From Lumbricus rubellus (taxonomy: Eukaryota > Annelida > Clitellata > Crassiclitellata > Lumbricidae), in the NCBI GenBank assembly GCA_945859605.1, contig OX243814.1, positions 35,977,452 through 36,041,451 on the forward strand: 64,000 nucleotides of DNA, read 5' to 3'. Shown in pieces: positions 43,601-55,600 of this stretch. The first letter of the stretch is position 1; the number at the start of each line of letters is the position of its first letter. A program made the position numbers and the translations under genes. The notes beneath the pieces were generated by a model. It was not told where the DNA came from and searched no databases. It worked only from the letters and a program-made list of their open reading frames with translations.

Positions 43601-46600
43601 GTCCATAGCGAATGATGTCTTCCAGTATTTTCTGACGCGCCGTCTGTGACAATAGAGGTTGTTTGCTTAAATATCTCTGGCCATGTTACTCCACACTTTG
43701 CAGACGCCTTCCTGAGTGCCTCCAATAACCCCTCGCTACCTCGCTTCTCGCTTTCAGCCAAGCCCATGTACCAAGTCTCCATGTCTCCAACCGCCGTTAC
43801 AACCTGCGCCATAACATGCTTGTTGTCTATTCGCTGCTTGTCAACAGCACCATCAACTCTGAGAGAAAGCGCAAGGATATCTTTAAATCGGAGTGCAAAT
43901 GCCTTACGGTCCGTTTCTGCGATTGTCAGTAGCATGTCGCGATGGCTTGCAGGAGTGACATACTGTAGATCTGTGTCAGTAGGAGAAAACGGAATTTCAG
44001 GGTTGTTCAAGTCTATTCTTTCAGCCATCAATGACGCCACGTATCTAGCTGGAAATGACCACGCAGATAGTGTCCCGCGTTTGGCATCCATGTATACCTT
44101 AATCATGATTCTTGCTATCTTTTGTTCCAATGCAGTGTTAGCAAATCGCAGTTGTTTCTCCAACACAGTTTCTCCCTCATGTATCCGGCCCTCGGCAAGA
44201 GCCTTCTGTTGTCGACTACGTGTCAAACAAGCATTGTGTACTGTCGATCCACAGTGTTCATCATACATCTGCTGCCTGAACACTGCACCATTTGCAGTGC
44301 ATATGGCTGGGATCCTTTGACAGTGGATCTTCACCAGATCAGGATGTGCACAACAGATTTTGCAATGCACAATCCTCCTTCTACCAGACCCACCACGAGC
44401 TTCACTTCTGTACTCTGCCCAATGCTCAGCCTCAACCTTCTGTTTGCGTCCTGACTGATTTTTGCTTGACTGTACAACCCCTTGAAATTCAATTGCCTCG
44501 TGAACCTTTTCCTCAAACTCATCGACTTTCACATCCACCGGTTTACTTCCAGCTGGAGATAGCGAAGCTGTCACACTTATGGTTGACGCTGAACATGTTA
44601 ACTGTGCGGATGTCCTTGACTGCTCTTCGGTTGTGGTACTATTACTAGCTGCAGTACTTGTTGAAATTGAATGACCAGTGCCACATTCGTCATCAGAAAT
44701 GTTTGTGTCTGATTCCGCTGTGTGTTGACTATTCTGTTTTTCAATACTTACATAGTGATTTGTGCCAACCAACCCCAGATATATAGCGTAAGACTCAGTC
44801 TCACATGACGATGCTTGAGATGAGGTAGGTAATGTTGCCATATCAATACGCTGTTCCCCCTCCACAGTTAAAATGATGATAGGTCGTCGATACAGATTGA
44901 CTGCTACAGAAAGAATTACACCATCACCCCATGTGCCACATTTCTTCATGTTGTCGATATATACTTGCAATTCCTGCTCTGTCATAGCTCCACTGTCCAA
45001 GATCATCTGCGACTGTGAGTGCGACTGCAGACATTCAACCAGTTCCATGCGTACATCATGAGCAGTTGTCGCTGTCGCTGAGCTTCCGCGTCCAAGCTGA
45101 ATCAACTGTCTGGCGAGTGAACTAAATAAACAGTTTCCATCTGCAGCCACATTGACAACCATCATATTCCTCTGTGCAGCTAATGATTTCAACTTATCCA
45201 TTTCCGTCAACTGTCTCGGCTCAAACGAATCTGAAATTGCAAAGTACACAAGTATGCCAAAGAATGTTAGATGGTCGAAAAAATGACACCCACTTTAAAG
45301 AACTTGCTTATGCTATAACTCTTACTAAACTACTATTATTGTAGGCTATATATCAGATGCTAGTAGCTTATATCTATAATCTATTCATAATTACATATCT
45401 TCAATGATGACACAGAGTCACGGAAGTGCTGAGGGAGACTGAGGGAGACCTTTACCTTTAATATAATACTTAATGACAATAATGATATAGACTGTTTGAC
45501 AGGTCACTTGGTACAGTTCATCATTTACTTAGCTACATTTATCAATGTAATCGTTTCTTAACTTTTTAAGTTAACATACTGCAACAATTTATAATTTTAC
45601 AGCTGTGTTGAGGACCAAAGCAACTAACCTGCGTGCGCGTTCCTCTTCGTCATTCGTTTAAACATGGCCTGTATGTCGTTTCCAGGTGACGACGCAACCC
45701 GTTTTTTACTCATCGTGAAATTCGCAAATGAATGAACTAAAACAACTGAACTGACCGAAAGGCCTAATAGTCCTAATATCGTAATAATAAATGTCAATAA
45801 ACAATTATGAATTATAACGAAAACTCAACTGTAGCCTAAATATTATTTTTACATCAGTCACAAAATTGCGCGTCCCGTTCTCTCGGTGCTGTTTGTAAAC
45901 AAGTTTAACGCGCTGCATGACGTCATCATCGTCATGAGCCCAAATAGATGTATGGAACGCCGTTCGAACTTTCCTAAAAAAATTAAATATATTGGCGGTG
46001 TTTTTTAAAACAACTTTAAACAAGTTCAGTAAGTGCCGTGCCAGGCGTGCCTGAGCGATCAAGCACGGACCGTCAATTCCTCAGGCACGTTTTTGTAATC
46101 TCAAAGCATGGACGTGCCTGTCGGCACGTTAAAATAGGCCCTGCAACCTGTGTCCTAGAAATCAACTTCGACTACTGTATGGGCCACGCGTAAAGTAGTA
46201 CAGCAAATCTTTGTATTCTTATCTTAGGTCTTATCTTATCGAGTTTTAGTAATTTATATTAAGCCTGAGTGTTAATTTGTTATTTTTTACAGTAGCTTAA
46301 GTCTACAAAATTGCGAATCAAACATTTTCGGTGAATGGCCGAGGAAGTCCAATAGAAATGGTTTCCTTGTGACTAAGGCTTATCATCATTAGCCGTTTAC
46401 AGACTTTTCCCATTGCTTCAGGCAATGGAGGTATGATAAAAAAAATTATGCCGGATCATGATAGGCACCGCACGATTTGGTTTGATTTGACATATTTTCA
46501 CTCTTATTGCAGCACACACAGCGTGATTCGTTTTATTTTCAGGCGTATAATAATAGACCTAGTCACATATCTGTATAGGCCTATCTAAAAATACTGATTG

Positions 46601-49600
46601 GATCAGTGACAATAATTATGGTCTAACAGTAAAATAACAATAAACTTGACGTGTGGTTTTATTTTTCAAAAGACTATTTCAACACAATCACCACCGGCCC
46701 TGACTATGTTGAGACTGGATTAAATCTGACGGGAAAACAAAGTTTGGTCTTTCAAGTCCAGTCAAATCAAGACGCTACGATTGGCTTACTGACAACTGCT
46801 GGTGATTATTCGCATAATATGTACGAAATCGTCATTGATGGTGGTGGTGCAAAAGCGACCTTCATCAGGTGAGATATTATTATTATTATTTATATTATGT
46901 AAATGACCTGACGACTACTTCCAAAGTGTTTCACTATACATATTGTTTGCTGATGACACGAATGCCTTTTTATCTGATAAGCCAATAGAATCATTGTTTG
47001 AAAGAGCTAATCATGAGCTCATCACCATTTCTTCCTGGTTTAGAGCTAACAAATTATCGCTTAATATTGATAAAACAAATTTTATTCTTTTTGGATCCCG
47101 CCGTAAACTAACGCCAGTTTGTGATTACAGATTGACAATGGATGGTCAAGTGATTATGCCGACTGAATCATGTAAATTTTCAGCAGGTGTGTACTGTGTA
47201 GCCTATCTGGACCAGCACCTCACTTGGAAGCATAGTTGTAAAAAAGGTTTTTTTCCGTTTTTTATTCTCTCCCAAAAAACGTCGTTTTTTTCTTTTTTTA
47301 TTTTTCCCATCGTTTTTTATCGTTTTTTATTATTTCTTTATCTCTATTTATTCATCTACTTTCTGTTATTATTTCACTTAATTTAAATTTTTTCTGATAT
47401 TCCTTATGTTTTCCGCCAACTCTCAAGGATTCAGCTAACTAAAGTCATTATTTCATCGTTTAACATCATCATCATTTAAGAGAAAGCCTGCGTGTAGTAA
47501 GTTCCTAATCAAGGTTTTCAAGGGTAAAATGCGGTTTTAGATGTAGCAAAGTCAAATTATTTTCCGTTTCCGTTTTTTATCGTTTTTTTGTCGTTTTTTA
47601 TTTTTTTGAAAAAACGTCGTTTTTTACCGTTTTTTATTTTATTTTCATCGTTTTTTACATCTATGCTTGGAAGGAACACATTAAGGCTTAAGCATGCAGA
47701 TAGTAGGCTATGGAAAAATTAAGGAATAGTATAAGCCTTGTAATGTAGCTTGAGAGAGACAGTGACGGATTCTTGATAGCACGCTAATATTTGTTGCTAT
47801 TTTTTTAGATATTATCTAAAAAATAGCGAAAAATATTAGCGTGCTATCAAGAATCCGTCACTGTCTCTCTCAAGCTGCTACTAAACAAGGCTTATACTAT
47901 TCCTTAATTTTTCCAGACTTGTCATATTGTAACATTTGCTGGGCCTCAACTTATAGTTATTATTTTTTAAAAATTGGAGAGTTTGCAAAAACGTGCCATT
48001 CGAACTTTTTTCTTGTTAGGCCCTATATGCTGGTCTGTCAGTACCAAACCAATTTTTCCAACCTATAACATAGGCTACTACGATTAGCAGATATAAATAA
48101 GTTTCAAATCAGTTTGTTCATGTTTCGCTATCATCACAGATTGTCGCCTAGGACATTTGATGGTTATTTTTGTCAAGGAATTGCTGTACATGACCATTTC
48201 ACTAGAACCCTGTTATAGGCTACTACCGCACCGATGTTGCACATAGCCTACTAGGACGAAATTATTTTCGATTAAATGTTCTGGCCCTATGATATGGAAT
48301 AACCTCCCAAAATAAGTTACACTTATACCCACTATTAACATGTTTAAGAAAAAATTAAAAGACTGTTTAATCTCTGTTTAGGCTACTAGATTTAAACTAT
48401 TGGTCATAATTTTTTTTTAAATCTGTTTGTTATTTCGTTTCAGTTTGCTTTCGTTTCATGTGTAACATGTTGTGATTTGAACTGTTTTTTTACAATAGCC
48501 AAATGTTATTGAGAAAGGAAGAGTCAATCCAGCCTCAGCGGGTCCATACGACCTTTTTGAATTGACCCTTTGACTTATGCACCGATCACTCGAAAGTCAT
48601 TGAGTTTGTACTGATTAGCCTACCGTTATTTTGTATGTGTTTGATGCTTTGTCAATAAACGGCTTACAGTCATTAGAATTATTATGCTGATCTTGACAAC
48701 AGCTGAAGTTGGAGTATGGTGTTGCATAGGCGACATTGTTTTGCACATGTGTTGCAGGTACCCTAGTTTTGGTAACAATGTATGCAAAATTTTGCGCAAC
48801 AATGTTCTGTCAAATGGCGTTGCACCTGTGTGGTTGTGGATATCTTGGACAAATGGAACAATAACCATGGGAACAGGAAACGTTACCGGAGAGAATCTGA
48901 TGGCCTATTACCCGGATAATTCCTTGATCACAAAAGTATCAACGGTCGCTGTTAGTTCCTATTATGGTTCATCTGCCAATTGGACAATTCCATACGACCA
49001 AAGCGCAGGTGAGATTCCATCCAAAAATTAAGAGAATCCTCAAACGTCACGCGATGTAAAGCCGCATGGTGTTTAATTTTTTTATAAGGTCTATTCTCTA
49101 TCCATGGCGTTGGACAGTCAGTGGCGGCGCTACGCCAGGGCATGGCAGGGCAAAAATTCTTTGCCCTGGTTGTTGCCCTGGTCGTTGCCCTGCCTGAAAT
49201 TTTCCCTGTCAGAATATGTTCGGACATAGGCCTATTGTTGAATACTGTTCACGTCCCTCGGTTTGGAATGGCAAAAATTCCGGTAGGAAAAAAGTTCTGG
49301 AAGAGAAAAATTCTGGCAGGGCAAAAATTCCGGCAGGGCAAAAGTTTTGGAAGGCAAAAATTATGGCACAGGAAAAATTCTGGTAAGGCAACAGCTTCGG
49401 CAGGGAAAAATTCTGTGGCTGCTTATCCACGTTGTCGAATACAACCAACAGTATATGCATAACTGTCGCTTTATTGTTTTTTTAATTGAAGCGAAAGTAT
49501 TTCCGTAATCAATATACCTATAGACTACATAGGATCCTCGGACCAGCCAATCCTACTCCTAGGCCTAATAATGTAGGATGTATTATATTGATTTATGGCG

Positions 49601-52600
49601 AGCACGGTAGCGCCAAATTATAGGCAGGGATCTACACGAAGGTATACACCTATAGGTCCTATACGCGGATATACAGCGTGTCACAGTAGGCCTTCACTCA
49701 CCTTAAAAAATGGCATCGCGTACTCAGTTCCGAAAACGAGAGTAGGCCTATACGCGGGTATACAGCGCATAGGCCTACTCGCCAAACAAAGAATAAAAAA
49801 TTAAATTATAAATGAGACTTGAAATTACGTGCAGAAAATAGTCGACGATAGCGGAAATTCTTTTGTACCGCAGCGAACGTACATGTATTAGGTCTACGGG
49901 CCAAAAAAGGTCGTAAGAAATTTACCAGTAGCTATACATGTATATACACCCCGGCTTACATAGGTCATGCATACGGCTAATCAGGGTATCAGAAATTTCG
50001 ATGACTAAAAAAGGTCAATTTTTAAAGTAATTTTTTCGGCGCTATAGCGAGTATAATCACCAAAAAATTTACCAGTACACTGGACTATAGGCCTATGTAT
50101 ACGTCCGTACTACCTGGGACTAAAATCGATATTAGTCCCAGGTACTACCGAGCATGCTCTGGTTACTAGTATGCCCTGGCTACAAAAAGTGTCTGGCGCC
50201 GCCACTGTGGACAGTTGGGCATGGTGGAATCAACCGTGTTACAAGACAAAAGCAAATTGACTTCGGTTCTCAATTCAGCACTTTTCGAGTGTTGAGTACA
50301 GTAGAGGCTTGAGAACATTTATCGAGTTGTTAGACTGTTTCTCAATATTAGAACGCATAGGCTAGTGTTCTCAAGATTGCAAGTCTGCGGTATTTGCGAT
50401 ATCTGGCTGACTAAAATTTAATGTGCTGAACATCACATAGAATAGATTCTGAAAAATGATCAATCTCCCTGCTTGTGACCATTTGTGATTGGAATGCATT
50501 AATTTTTATATTAGTATGCGTGGCTGTAGAACGGTTCTGCAGCTGCTTTGTGAATCGATGATCTGTGTGGATCTAAAAAAGTATACTTAACCAAAGAAAT
50601 CGAATTTAGGTTCCACGAGAAGTGTTCAGACATCAACAGTGAGAATATAATGCTGTGAGATTTTTGCACAGCGCTCGTAAAGTCAAACACGCTCAGTTAA
50701 AACTTTCCATGGGCTGGATGAAAATTTTTTAAGTCAAAATCCAAACGAGTGGCGCAACGCTGCACGCATCACATCAACTTCAGTTACTGGAAGTCAAACT
50801 CGAAAGAACTGAACGATAAGTGCAAACATGAAGATGGCTTTGAGTGCAACAAAACCGGAGGAGTAGTCTGTAACAGGAGGATTATGTAGGTTAGTTCTTA
50901 CCAAAAATCAGCAGGTGCAAGATTATCCATTAAATTTGTTTAACTGATGTGCACTATAATGTACGGATGTATTTGTCCCGTGTTTATAATTATTTACTAA
51001 GTTCTTCTGTTGACAGATTATGAATACCATTCACCTTTGCAAGACGTCTTTGATGATGATTTATGTAAGTACCGGTAACCGGCCGATGAGACTTTCCTGG
51101 GCTCCGTAAAGATTCACAAATGCGCACAGTTTGAAGATTAGCCCTCGGGCTACCAACCTTTTTTTGTAACACTGACTACCAAGAAGGGGTGGTTACCACC
51201 CCCCCTGGATTTTGGGTTTGGTTTGAGATATCATAACTTGTAATACACCAATGGATTCAGCATTCATTTCTGCACAAAATGGTATATTTAGGTTTAAAAT
51301 AGGCCTATATGAAAGCACCCCGAAGTTATGAATTTTTTACCGCAGGCCCCGTCGATTCCACAAAATGTATACTTTCGCATAAGCAAAATATTAGATTCTG
51401 TGTTTTTAACATAATTTATTTATTTAAAAATAGTTTACATATAATAAAGTCCAATATCCAACTATAAAAACTAGTAATAAGATAGTTTTAATTACAATAA
51501 AAAGAAAAAAACATGTACTAGCTGCTGAAAAACGTTTACGCAGACTTATCGGTTTGCGTTGTAAAAAAAACCCAACATTTTCACACATTTAAATTTATTT
51601 TGAGCACTTCCGGTCATCAAATATCAACTTAATTAGTATAAAAAATAGCCCTAAATGCCCTCTATAGAATGGCATAATTTATTTCTCTTGAAAAATTAAT
51701 TATGAATAATTTTTAATAGGAAAAACATGAAAATTTTATAAAAATAAAACACCTTTTTATATATTTTAATTTATTTTGAGCACTTCCGGTTGTCAAAAGA
51801 CAACTCCGTGACCACCAAAATGTAGCCCCACATTCCCTCTACAGAATGGTGTAATATTTGTCTCTTCATGTCAAAGGACGGATAAGATACAGCCGATAAT
51901 CTAAGGGGGTGGTATCCACCCCTCCCTGGTGCCTCGGGTATATCGGGTATAACTTTTGAATGGTATGGTATATCATCACACATTTTAGCTCAAAATGTGC
52001 GCAAATGAATCCTCTACAGCTACTTAAAACGTCAAAATTTTATTCCAAACGCAAAAAGTTTTATTTGGGAAAAACCTAGGGGGGTGGTTACAACCCCCCC
52101 TGGTAGCCCGAGGGTCTAGATATTGATCACTTATACGTAGGTTAGGCCTACATGAAGATTAAGATGCACAGTTGACAACCCTTTAGCTATCAAGTAGCCT
52201 ATATGAAGAGAGAAGAAGACGTGGTAGGCCTATGGCTTAGCACTGTTGGCAGTAGGCCTATGTTTAGACTTTAGACTAATAGTATTTTGTATGTTCTCTG
52301 GTCTCTCGACAGATGCGAGTTGTTAGATCAGGTAAGGTGAGAAACACATCTCATGATGTGTAACGACTTTTATTCATTCAATATTGACAGCAATCATACA
52401 ACGATCAGCACACCTTACGACTACCGATTGAACCAACCGTCCCCACTGTTCCCTTCGAGAATGGCGACCACGACTCACCCCTAACTCCTCGCTGCTCTTC
52501 TCCGCTCCTCTGCCCTGCGTAAACCTCTTTTTAAAGCCTCTCCCCTTGGCCGCTTGGCCTATAGTCCCTTAAGCCAAACTGGCCACTGGCAATACTCCTG

Positions 52601-55600
52601 ATTCGTTGCTAAGCAGCCGCCAGTGCCTACCTTCTTTGCTTACCATTGGCCTGCAGCTGACCTGCTCTTTGTCTGGCCTTTTGCTCTCTTTCTCTCCGTC
52701 TGTCTGTGGTTGTCTAGTTTGCTCCGTCCTTCACCTCTGCTGTACTTCACGCTCGCACTTTCGTTCTCTCCCTCTCTCTTCTAACTTATACCTTAGGCCA
52801 GGCACTACATCTCTATACTGAACAGTTCAATGGACATCTTCATCCCTAGGCATAATTGTTTGTAAAATTAATTGTATCTGAAACCTGCCTGGATGTTCCT
52901 TTTATTTGCAGCATGCGATCCAACTTTGTGCACAGGTAAACCATCATTTAAAAGGCTCTTCATAACTGTTTAAAAAATACGCGATTGTGGTATTTGGCTG
53001 TGATTTTGCCCACTCTCCGCTTATGATGGGTAGGCCTACTATTGTCCAGAATGTGTAATAAGAATTTCCTTTATCGAATAATCCGGTTGATAAACTGCAA
53101 CCGTTTATAGTTTTTGCCCTACAATGCCAGTAATGAAATTGAGGCAATTCACAAGAACACAAAATGAACTACAACCCGCATATCACAGCAACTAATTGAA
53201 CTGAAGACCTGCAATGCAAGCTTGCTAGTAGCAGCCTACAAACCACGCCTATCCTATACGAAAACTGTCGAGAATCGAACGTGAGTCCACTGATCTCCAT
53301 GCCAATGTGTTATCCAATGCGCCATCGGGTTTCCCTACAGAGAACACTATTCGACATTCCAGTGGCCAAATTTATAAAACACGGGTCTACTCAGTACTCA
53401 CGAAAGGAGGCGTACCGGGTATCGCATATGAGATGGTTCAGCGCAATACTCCACTTAAGCCGCTGAATTTTATGGACGTGATTACGGTACTCAATGCAGT
53501 GCAAACTTTGCAGTGCATGCACCCAGATCTTTTGCATGCACCCGCTGATTTTAAGCAGGTTACTGCCTACGAGTGGTTTCTTGTGCTTGGTACAAGTTGG
53601 TAGTCTTGACCCTTTAGATATTCTTGTAAATCAGAGCGGAACGAGCCTAACGAGCAGAGAACTAGAGATAATGCTCAAAATTGAATACACACACTTCATT
53701 AACTAGCCCTAAACATGGTCAATTAAAGCCGGAATAGAAGAAAAAGAGGGAATTTGATGCTTTAAAAAAGATAAGATAAAGTATACAACATGATAGCCAC
53801 CCATTGGATCACTTGGTGGGGAAGATTTGATATATGATCCGCACAAATCTATGAGTATTTGAGTTGCTGGGAAAAGGATTATTGCTTCCTTTAATGATTG
53901 TTTTCTACAACAAAGTTCTGCCTAATTATAGTCTCTATGACTATCTGCGATAGCTTTTGTTTAAGCATATGCCTACACTATAATCATTCATTTTGATATG
54001 TTATTATTTCTGGCAGATGTTATCTTTCCTGCATCGTCTGCAACAGTTCAAACGATTGTCTTGGAAACTATTTTCACTGGAAGGACATCGTTCACATTCA
54101 AAGTGAATGACTACAAGAGTTTCATCAACATTTTCTTTTCTTCTCAGCAGAATGTCTATAAGTTCAAATACGTTCCACCAGAAATGCAAATACTTAAGTA
54201 AAAACTTTATATTTTACTTTAAATGTAACATGTGTTCTAGATGATATTTTAATTTATAAAGTCATCTAATCATTCCTTTCAAGAGTTTTCCGTCTGCGTC
54301 ATAGGCTCTTTGGTCATGGTATTATCAGAATATTTTTATGAAATATATTGTCTAGACTCTAGCCTATTAGAAAGCAGCATATTAAGTCAAGTTCGAATAA
54401 TTTGAGAAAAAGTTTGAATAATAAAAATTATATATAAATTCTCATAATTATAAAGGCCTTATTGTGGATTTTTATGCAACAAGTTTGGATTTATTATTAA
54501 TCTACTTGATAGGGTCTAATCTTAAGCAATATTATTGCCTACAAGCAATCCCAAGACGAACGTCAAACCTGCGATTTCCGTTTGATTTGATGTTGTTTAG
54601 TCCATTAAGACAAGCGTTCCTGCAGCCCTCATGTTTATAGCACTCTTTCATAAATTGCATTTGAATTATTTAGGAATGGCAAGTTAGCGGTCGTGTACAC
54701 CATACAGAACGGAAAACCACCTGCAAATGGATCACCAGGATACTACTGGATTTCATGGAAGAATGGACTTTTCTCTCTTGGATTCGGACACGACATCGGC
54801 AAAGGAGCACTGATGGTCCACAACGATAATCAGCCTGTTGAAATTCAAAATGCCACCATACGCGTATCTGGAACACTGACCGTTCCATTCCGATACTACG
54901 TCGGTGTCACAGGTTTGCACTTGTATAAAGCGTTCATACAACTGTTACAGTGGTTGACACTAAATATTTTTCCTAGATTATTATTTTGCTTGCCAAATAT
55001 TGATTAAGCAGAGGACTTTTAGCAACGTTCTATGAATGTCTTAATGACGTCTGAATTTTCATTTTAGTTACTAAAAGAATAATTAAATACTATTAATATT
55101 TGATTATTAAGACCCCAGATTAGGCCTACTGGATGCCTTGGATTGTGGACATGGCGAAAAATGGAAAAGGATTAGCTGGACAGAACATTACATCAAATGA
55201 ATAGGCAGCCTACTGCAACTGGTGGATGAGAATAAAATCTCTAATGATGCAATAAGATTAGGGAAGCGAAACTTGATTGGACACATATTGAGAGGACATA
55301 CCAGATACGGGAAAACTTATAAATAGTGAAGTTTAGCATCGAGAAAATGGTGCCAGAAGAAAGAGAGAAAATATAAATCGTTAGAAAACAATAAATTTAA
55401 TTCTTTTATGTGTCATTTTAGCTAACCAGAGCAAGACAGCCTTGAAATCATTAGATCTGTAGGTCCAAAAATTGTAGTTTGCATTATTACTCGATTTCAA
55501 TTAGCCTACTTGAGTTAATTGCTACGATAAAAAAAATTAATGAAGTCCAAGTTAATGATTTTTCAAATGTAGCAGATGGCTTGATTGTATTTGCGAACAA

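Larger units (their letters stand above)
41771..46143 (-). mobile_element. Complete hAT transposon encoding an OTU-transposase fusion
   Basis: The inverted ends CAGGGCCTATTTTAA (41771-41785) and TTAAAATAGGCCCTG (46129-46143) are perfect over 15 bp. A perfect 8-bp duplication CAACCTGT flanks the element (41763-41770, 46144-46151), as in hAT. GCACGT-type subterminal repeats are visible at the right end (46080-46130). It carries a two-exon transposase gene without inactivating changes and a C2H2 zinc-finger fragment near its left end. It sits in intron 2 of host gene copy 3. Confidence 0.95.
46879..48668 (+). mobile_element. 5'-truncated LINE in the intron after exon 46673-46868, disrupted
   Basis: By comparison with the empty site in copy 2 (23081-23110), about 1.8 kb is inserted 10 bp after the exon. 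It begins at YVNDL of a reverse transcriptase, continues with FADDTNAFLSDKPIESLFERA and LNIDKTNFILFGSRRK, and ends with decayed C-terminal sequence and a GTCAATAAA 3' end. It is the same family as the LINE at 57140-58606. A 435-bp MITE and an inverted duplication interrupt it. Not functional. Confidence 0.8.

Noticed and set aside
43646..44320. 224-residue + strand ORF
   Set aside because: Antisense shadow of the OTU-hAT transposase.
45805..46062. 85-residue minus-strand ORF upstream of the OTU-hAT first exon
   Set aside because: It overlaps the subterminal repeats, shows no domain, and is not needed for the frame; the exon at 45629-45713 already has a start codon and splices in phase.
53263..53335. 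Functional tRNA gene
   Set aside because: The anticodon loop would be 10 nt and the acceptor stem does not pair; kept only as tRNA-like.
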